Source: Sphingomonas sp. 1F27F7B (GTDB lineage: Bacteria > Pseudomonadota > Alphaproteobacteria > Sphingomonadales > Sphingomonadaceae). From it: a DNA stretch of 64,000 bases. The notes beneath the pieces are model-generated. The model was not told the origin of the DNA. It worked only from the letters and a program-made list of their open reading frames with translations, and searched no databases. The translations under genes were made by a program, and so were the position numbers. This document shows, in pieces, positions 62,301 to 64,000 of the stretch (within the stretch, counting starts at the first letter, position 1; the number at the start of each line of letters is the position of its first letter). The stretch covers positions 94,855-158,854 of the forward strand of contig NZ_SCMK01000012.1 in assembly GCF_005503355.1 (NCBI RefSeq), given 5' to 3'.

Positions 62301-63113
62301 GGCGCCTTCGAGCAATGGGCCGCCTGGGACGCGACCGGCGACACCGGATATCTGGAATCGCTCCACGCCGCGGCGATCGCAGACAAATCGCAGCGCCAGT
62401 ACATGTATACCGAGGGCCATTGGTGGTCCGACCGCGTCGACCAGCCCAACGAGATCCTCCAGCGCGAGCGGCTGGGCGGCATCGCGCTGCGCCGGAACCA
62501 GACCTGGCCGGGCAATGCGGTGAGCTGGCGCTTCGACGATCCCGAAGGCGCGCTCAAAACGGCGATCCTCGTCCCCGGCGCCACGCCCGACCGCTTCAAG
62601 GTGATCGCCTACAACAGCGGCGACACGCCCCAGACCGCCGAGATGACGACGTGGAACGTCCGGGCCGGCGAATGGGAGATGGTTTCGAACGGAACGACCA
62701 CCCCGCTCCATCTCGAACGCAGCGCCGCGACTCGCCTCACCTTTGCGCCGCACGCCACCACCGAGATCGCATTCACGCTCAAGACGCCCGGCGAAGACGT
62801 CGCCATGCGTCCCGATCTCGGCATCGGCAGCGACGACATCGTGGTGAAGGGCGGCAGGCTCGCGGTCACCGTCCACAGCCTCGGCGGGAAGGATGCCCCC
62901 GGCGGCACGCTCACCGTCGAGGATGCGTCGGGCAAGGCGCTGGCGAGCGCGCCGATCCCCGCCCTCGCCGCCCCGCTCGACCTCGTCCCCAGGACGGCGA
63001 CGGTACGGCTCGCGCTCCCCAGGGGCGGTGTACGCGTCCGCATCGCGCTGCCCGGCGGCGCACCTGAAGTGACCCAGCTGAACAATGTGGTGCAGTTCCC
63101 CACCGCTCGCTGA
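59325..63113 (+). CDS. Large secreted LamG-domain protein, putative polysaccharide-active enzyme
   Basis: 1262 residues. The signal peptide is SIALAWALALGATPVAAQ. A concanavalin/LamG-like domain spans about 30-245 (GTLSFFWRSREPVGEAPF, then VRLFVDGREVARKDQ, and LDEIRVYDRML). A beta-rich middle part (about 270-500) may be carbohydrate-binding. A helical region from about 640 to 1060 includes VNWWIDNRQVPYGDFGGGI, with conserved-looking Asp (SDDTDLTQQWPGL) and EGHWWSDRVDQPNEILQRERLGG, suggestive of an alpha/alpha-barrel lyase or hydrolase. The end is beta-rich. I cannot assign a CAZy family. It is divergent from the uronate operon under a shared operator region and likely supplies its substrate. 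Confidence 0.75.
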   Translation: MIRTSATSIALAWALALGATPVAAQSTATAGDDGLLFRASGDQSGRAEKAGGDAVPNFQTKVTNVADGAIGGAFRWADDGYIAWNAAGNIQAQRGTLSFFWRSREPVGEAPFVIFRVGYADHSSWDMAFLRIDWNGHGFDAFVTDANLSRVRVSFKLPQNPAPEAWQHIAFAWDEAVGVRLFVDGREVARKDQKADLDTGLDQFGMAGRVMAPHQVQSRYNFMRGSDLDEIRVYDRMLDAAGVAALAAKAEPAPGPPADPAGRRAAWLHRFGWDAASPPVLEDKVTAVRKVEFADAKDLKEWMWKGVDGIAETTWPGVYNRSKLPGRDDYFELPDWNVYVEGGKTYTLTVPAAEKFNRVEIRGAAYGALDYAADGASFRTLARRPQGIVRSVTALGEAQGGTLRFTNVMQEQPIQEIWAYDVGAGKEPAGSFKLSYTVNAQVSADLAALEGLNRFIRGRYPADERNTVLALPPGAGSAAAGAGSAASTGAAAHVAGAMPIVHVLIPSGFGDAFPARALARAWNYGWENVRDGLDGIALDIPALKATPAKDGLIPLNIRVKDPIWPGRDMIDLSVSVRPGEARTLWLDLRDRILTNDSLYLTIASAAADFGPASLDGMNVRLVFKDRAAALPEHIADRFNQVKDNWGFLVEEHTASKRAAMYARVFADVGDLLRVDPDHAEGRRYWADISYGAQNLPEFKQPEAPAGVPLWAFRQLEDLKITRRFVNWWIDNRQVPYGDFGGGISDDTDLTQQWPGLALMGVDPDKINASLRALSEAVYKNGMMVNGLGYITTDELHAYEEGMNSDAQRLYLNWGEPRAVERLMATVKALKGVVLPNPAGHMHFASNWYGARKMYREGPFEWQKPYSFVVLHAPTLLGLYNGNPDARGLITGVSDGLLAHGKQDAKGNWSWPNEINWRTDAERAGDGGGASTPLQAAWAAYRFTGEAKYLAPILARVDKSGPASVQDINENAVKLLGADRDWSKTLADKAKKGGAFEQWAAWDATGDTGYLESLHAAAIADKSQRQYMYTEGHWWSDRVDQPNEILQRERLGGIALRRNQTWPGNAVSWRFDDPEGALKTAILVPGATPDRFKVIAYNSGDTPQTAEMTTWNVRAGEWEMVSNGTTTPLHLERSAATRLTFAPHATTEIAFTLKTPGEDVAMRPDLGIGSDDIVVKGGRLAVTVHSLGGKDAPGGTLTVEDASGKALASAPIPALAAPLDLVPRTATVRLALPRGGVRVRIALPGGAPEVTQLNNVVQFPTAR

Positions 63114-63133
63114 GACCCTGGGAGGATCGCGCG

Positions 63134-64000
63134 ATGAAGCGCCGTGAGTTCCTTGCCGCCGCAAGCATTGCCGCGGTTCCCCGTGCGGCGCTGGCCATGC
63201 CGGATCGCGACGCCGATCTGCGTGCCGCGCTGGACGGGCTCGCCCGGCTGGATACGCCGAGCGCGAAACTGGCGCAGCTGAAGCCCTTCGACTCGGCGTC
63301 GCTCTCGCCTTCGGCGCGGATCGACCTGGAGACGGTGCGCGCCGGCCTCACGGTCGACGTCGCGCTGGTGCGCGACCATCCGTTCGGCCGGCTCGGGCGC
63401 TCGCCCTATACTCTGTCGCCGCTCGCCGGCGCCTGGCGCGACGCCGCCCGCGAGAAGGACGGCGCGGCCCTGGCCCGGCGGATCGAGGCGGAGAATGCGC
63501 AGGCCCTGCTGGAGGCTCGGCACGGCGTGATCTTGCCCGCGCCGCTGCTCGACAAGACCCGCACCGCCATTGCGAATGCCGCCGCCACGTCCCCGCCGAT
63601 CGCGGCCGAAGCGCTGCGCGGCCAGGCCCGGCTGCTGGCCGGGCTGGCGGGCAAGGCACCGGCCGAACCCGGCGTCGGCCGCTTCCGGGGTGGCGCGGAC
63701 TATTTCGCGCTGCTGCTCGAACGCCATTACGGCGCCGCGATCGATCCCGTCGCCGCGCATCGCCAGATGCTCGCAAGCGCCCGCGCGATCACGGCCCGCG
63801 CCGACCTGCTGCTCCGACGGCTCGGCTATACGCGCGGCAGCGTCGGCGCGCGGATGAGCGCCGCGTTCAGCGATCCTCGTTTCCTCTACGCCGATGACGA
63901 TGCCGGCCGGGACCACGCCGTCGCGGACATGAATGCATGGCTCGACAGGGCCCGCCCGACCCTGCCCGGGCTGTTCGGTCCGCTGCCGCCCGAATGCGGC
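63134..64000 (+). CDS. DUF885 domain-containing protein, N-terminal part (runs off the window)
   Basis: 289 codons are visible and the gene continues beyond base 64000. The start MKRREFLAAASIAAVPRAALA is a twin-arginine-like signal. The following sequence shows DUF885 features: PFGRLGRSPYTLSPLAGAW and ADYFALLLERHYGAAIDPVAAHRQMLASA. DUF885 proteins are predicted zinc metallopeptidase-like enzymes. It follows the LamG gene by 20 bp with a GGAGG site, so they are co-transcribed. The HEXXH-like region would lie past the edge. Confidence 0.85.
   Translation, partial: MKRREFLAAASIAAVPRAALAMPDRDADLRAALDGLARLDTPSAKLAQLKPFDSASLSPSARIDLETVRAGLTVDVALVRDHPFGRLGRSPYTLSPLAGAWRDAAREKDGAALARRIEAENAQALLEARHGVILPAPLLDKTRTAIANAAATSPPIAAEALRGQARLLAGLAGKAPAEPGVGRFRGGADYFALLLERHYGAAIDPVAAHRQMLASARAITARADLLLRRLGYTRGSVGARMSAAFSDPRFLYADDDAGRDHAVADMNAWLDRARPTLPGLFGPLPPECG

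Noticed and set aside
59310..63164. 1284-codon open frame on the minus strand
   Set aside because: Antisense shadow of the LamG protein. The plus-strand frame has signal peptide, ribosome site and ordered domains.

Overview
This is a GC-rich, gene-dense chromosomal segment from an alphaproteobacterium, most likely Sphingomonas or a close relative in the Sphingomonadales. The evidence is three or more TonB-dependent receptors (one of the TonB-Xanth-Caul type), the gene families present (PadR plus DUF2218, radA near cvpA, RarA, Kdp plus Kup), and strong G/C bias at third codon positions. The genus is inferred from family content, not from a marker gene. No phage, insertion sequence, integrase, CRISPR array or rRNA was seen. 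One tRNA, tRNA-Thr(UGU), is present.

Layout. 1-5.5 kb: a truncated TonB receptor divergent from a membrane LytTR regulator, then a hybrid histidine kinase and a secreted M1 aminopeptidase. 5.6-13.1 kb: a mostly minus-strand housekeeping run (methyltransferase, DUF423, diacylglycerol kinase, CPA2 antiporter, Fe-S scaffold-like protein, lipoprotein, CvpA, lipocalin, RadA). 13.3-20.9 kb: glycosyltransferase, DUF2218/PadR pair with a visible operator, RarA, YjbR and several small or unknown genes separated by palindromic repeats. 21.1-28.0 kb: a five-gene operon of a BlaI repressor, an M56 membrane protease, a secreted repeat protein, a TonB receptor and a serine beta-lactamase-like hydrolase. 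28.0-30.4 kb: siderophore-interacting reductase, its probable AraC regulator, DUF454 and the tRNA. 30.5-34.3 kb: a compact three-gene cluster of a TIR-TM-TPR protein, an unknown protein, and a TPR protein with a Rossmann/SLOG-like C-terminus. 34.6-45.7 kb: Crp/Fnr regulator and potassium uptake (KdpFABCDE, divergent Kup). 46-64 kb: a uronate/pectin-type catabolic locus (large TonB receptor, LacI regulator, esterase, KdgK, KduD, KduI, UxaC, ExuT-like MFS, FAH-type hydratase, a 1262-residue LamG-containing secreted protein and the start of a DUF885 protein).

How it works together. In the last region, products of extracellular polyuronide cleavage would enter through the TonB receptor and MFS carrier. 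They would then be isomerised and reduced by KduI, KduD and UxaC and phosphorylated by KdgK. Near-palindromic motifs built on ACCGGTGTCA lie in front of the receptor, the LacI gene and the divergent hydratase/LamG promoters, suggesting one LacI regulon.

The most unusual features are: (1) the BlaI/M56 operon, whose protease carries C-terminal GVTP-type repeats also found in the neighbouring secreted protein; (2) the TIR plus SLOG-like cluster, which recalls nucleotide-signalling defence systems; and (3) a family of mosaic palindromic elements ending in CTAG, whose terminal TAG forms the stop codon of seven different flanking genes.
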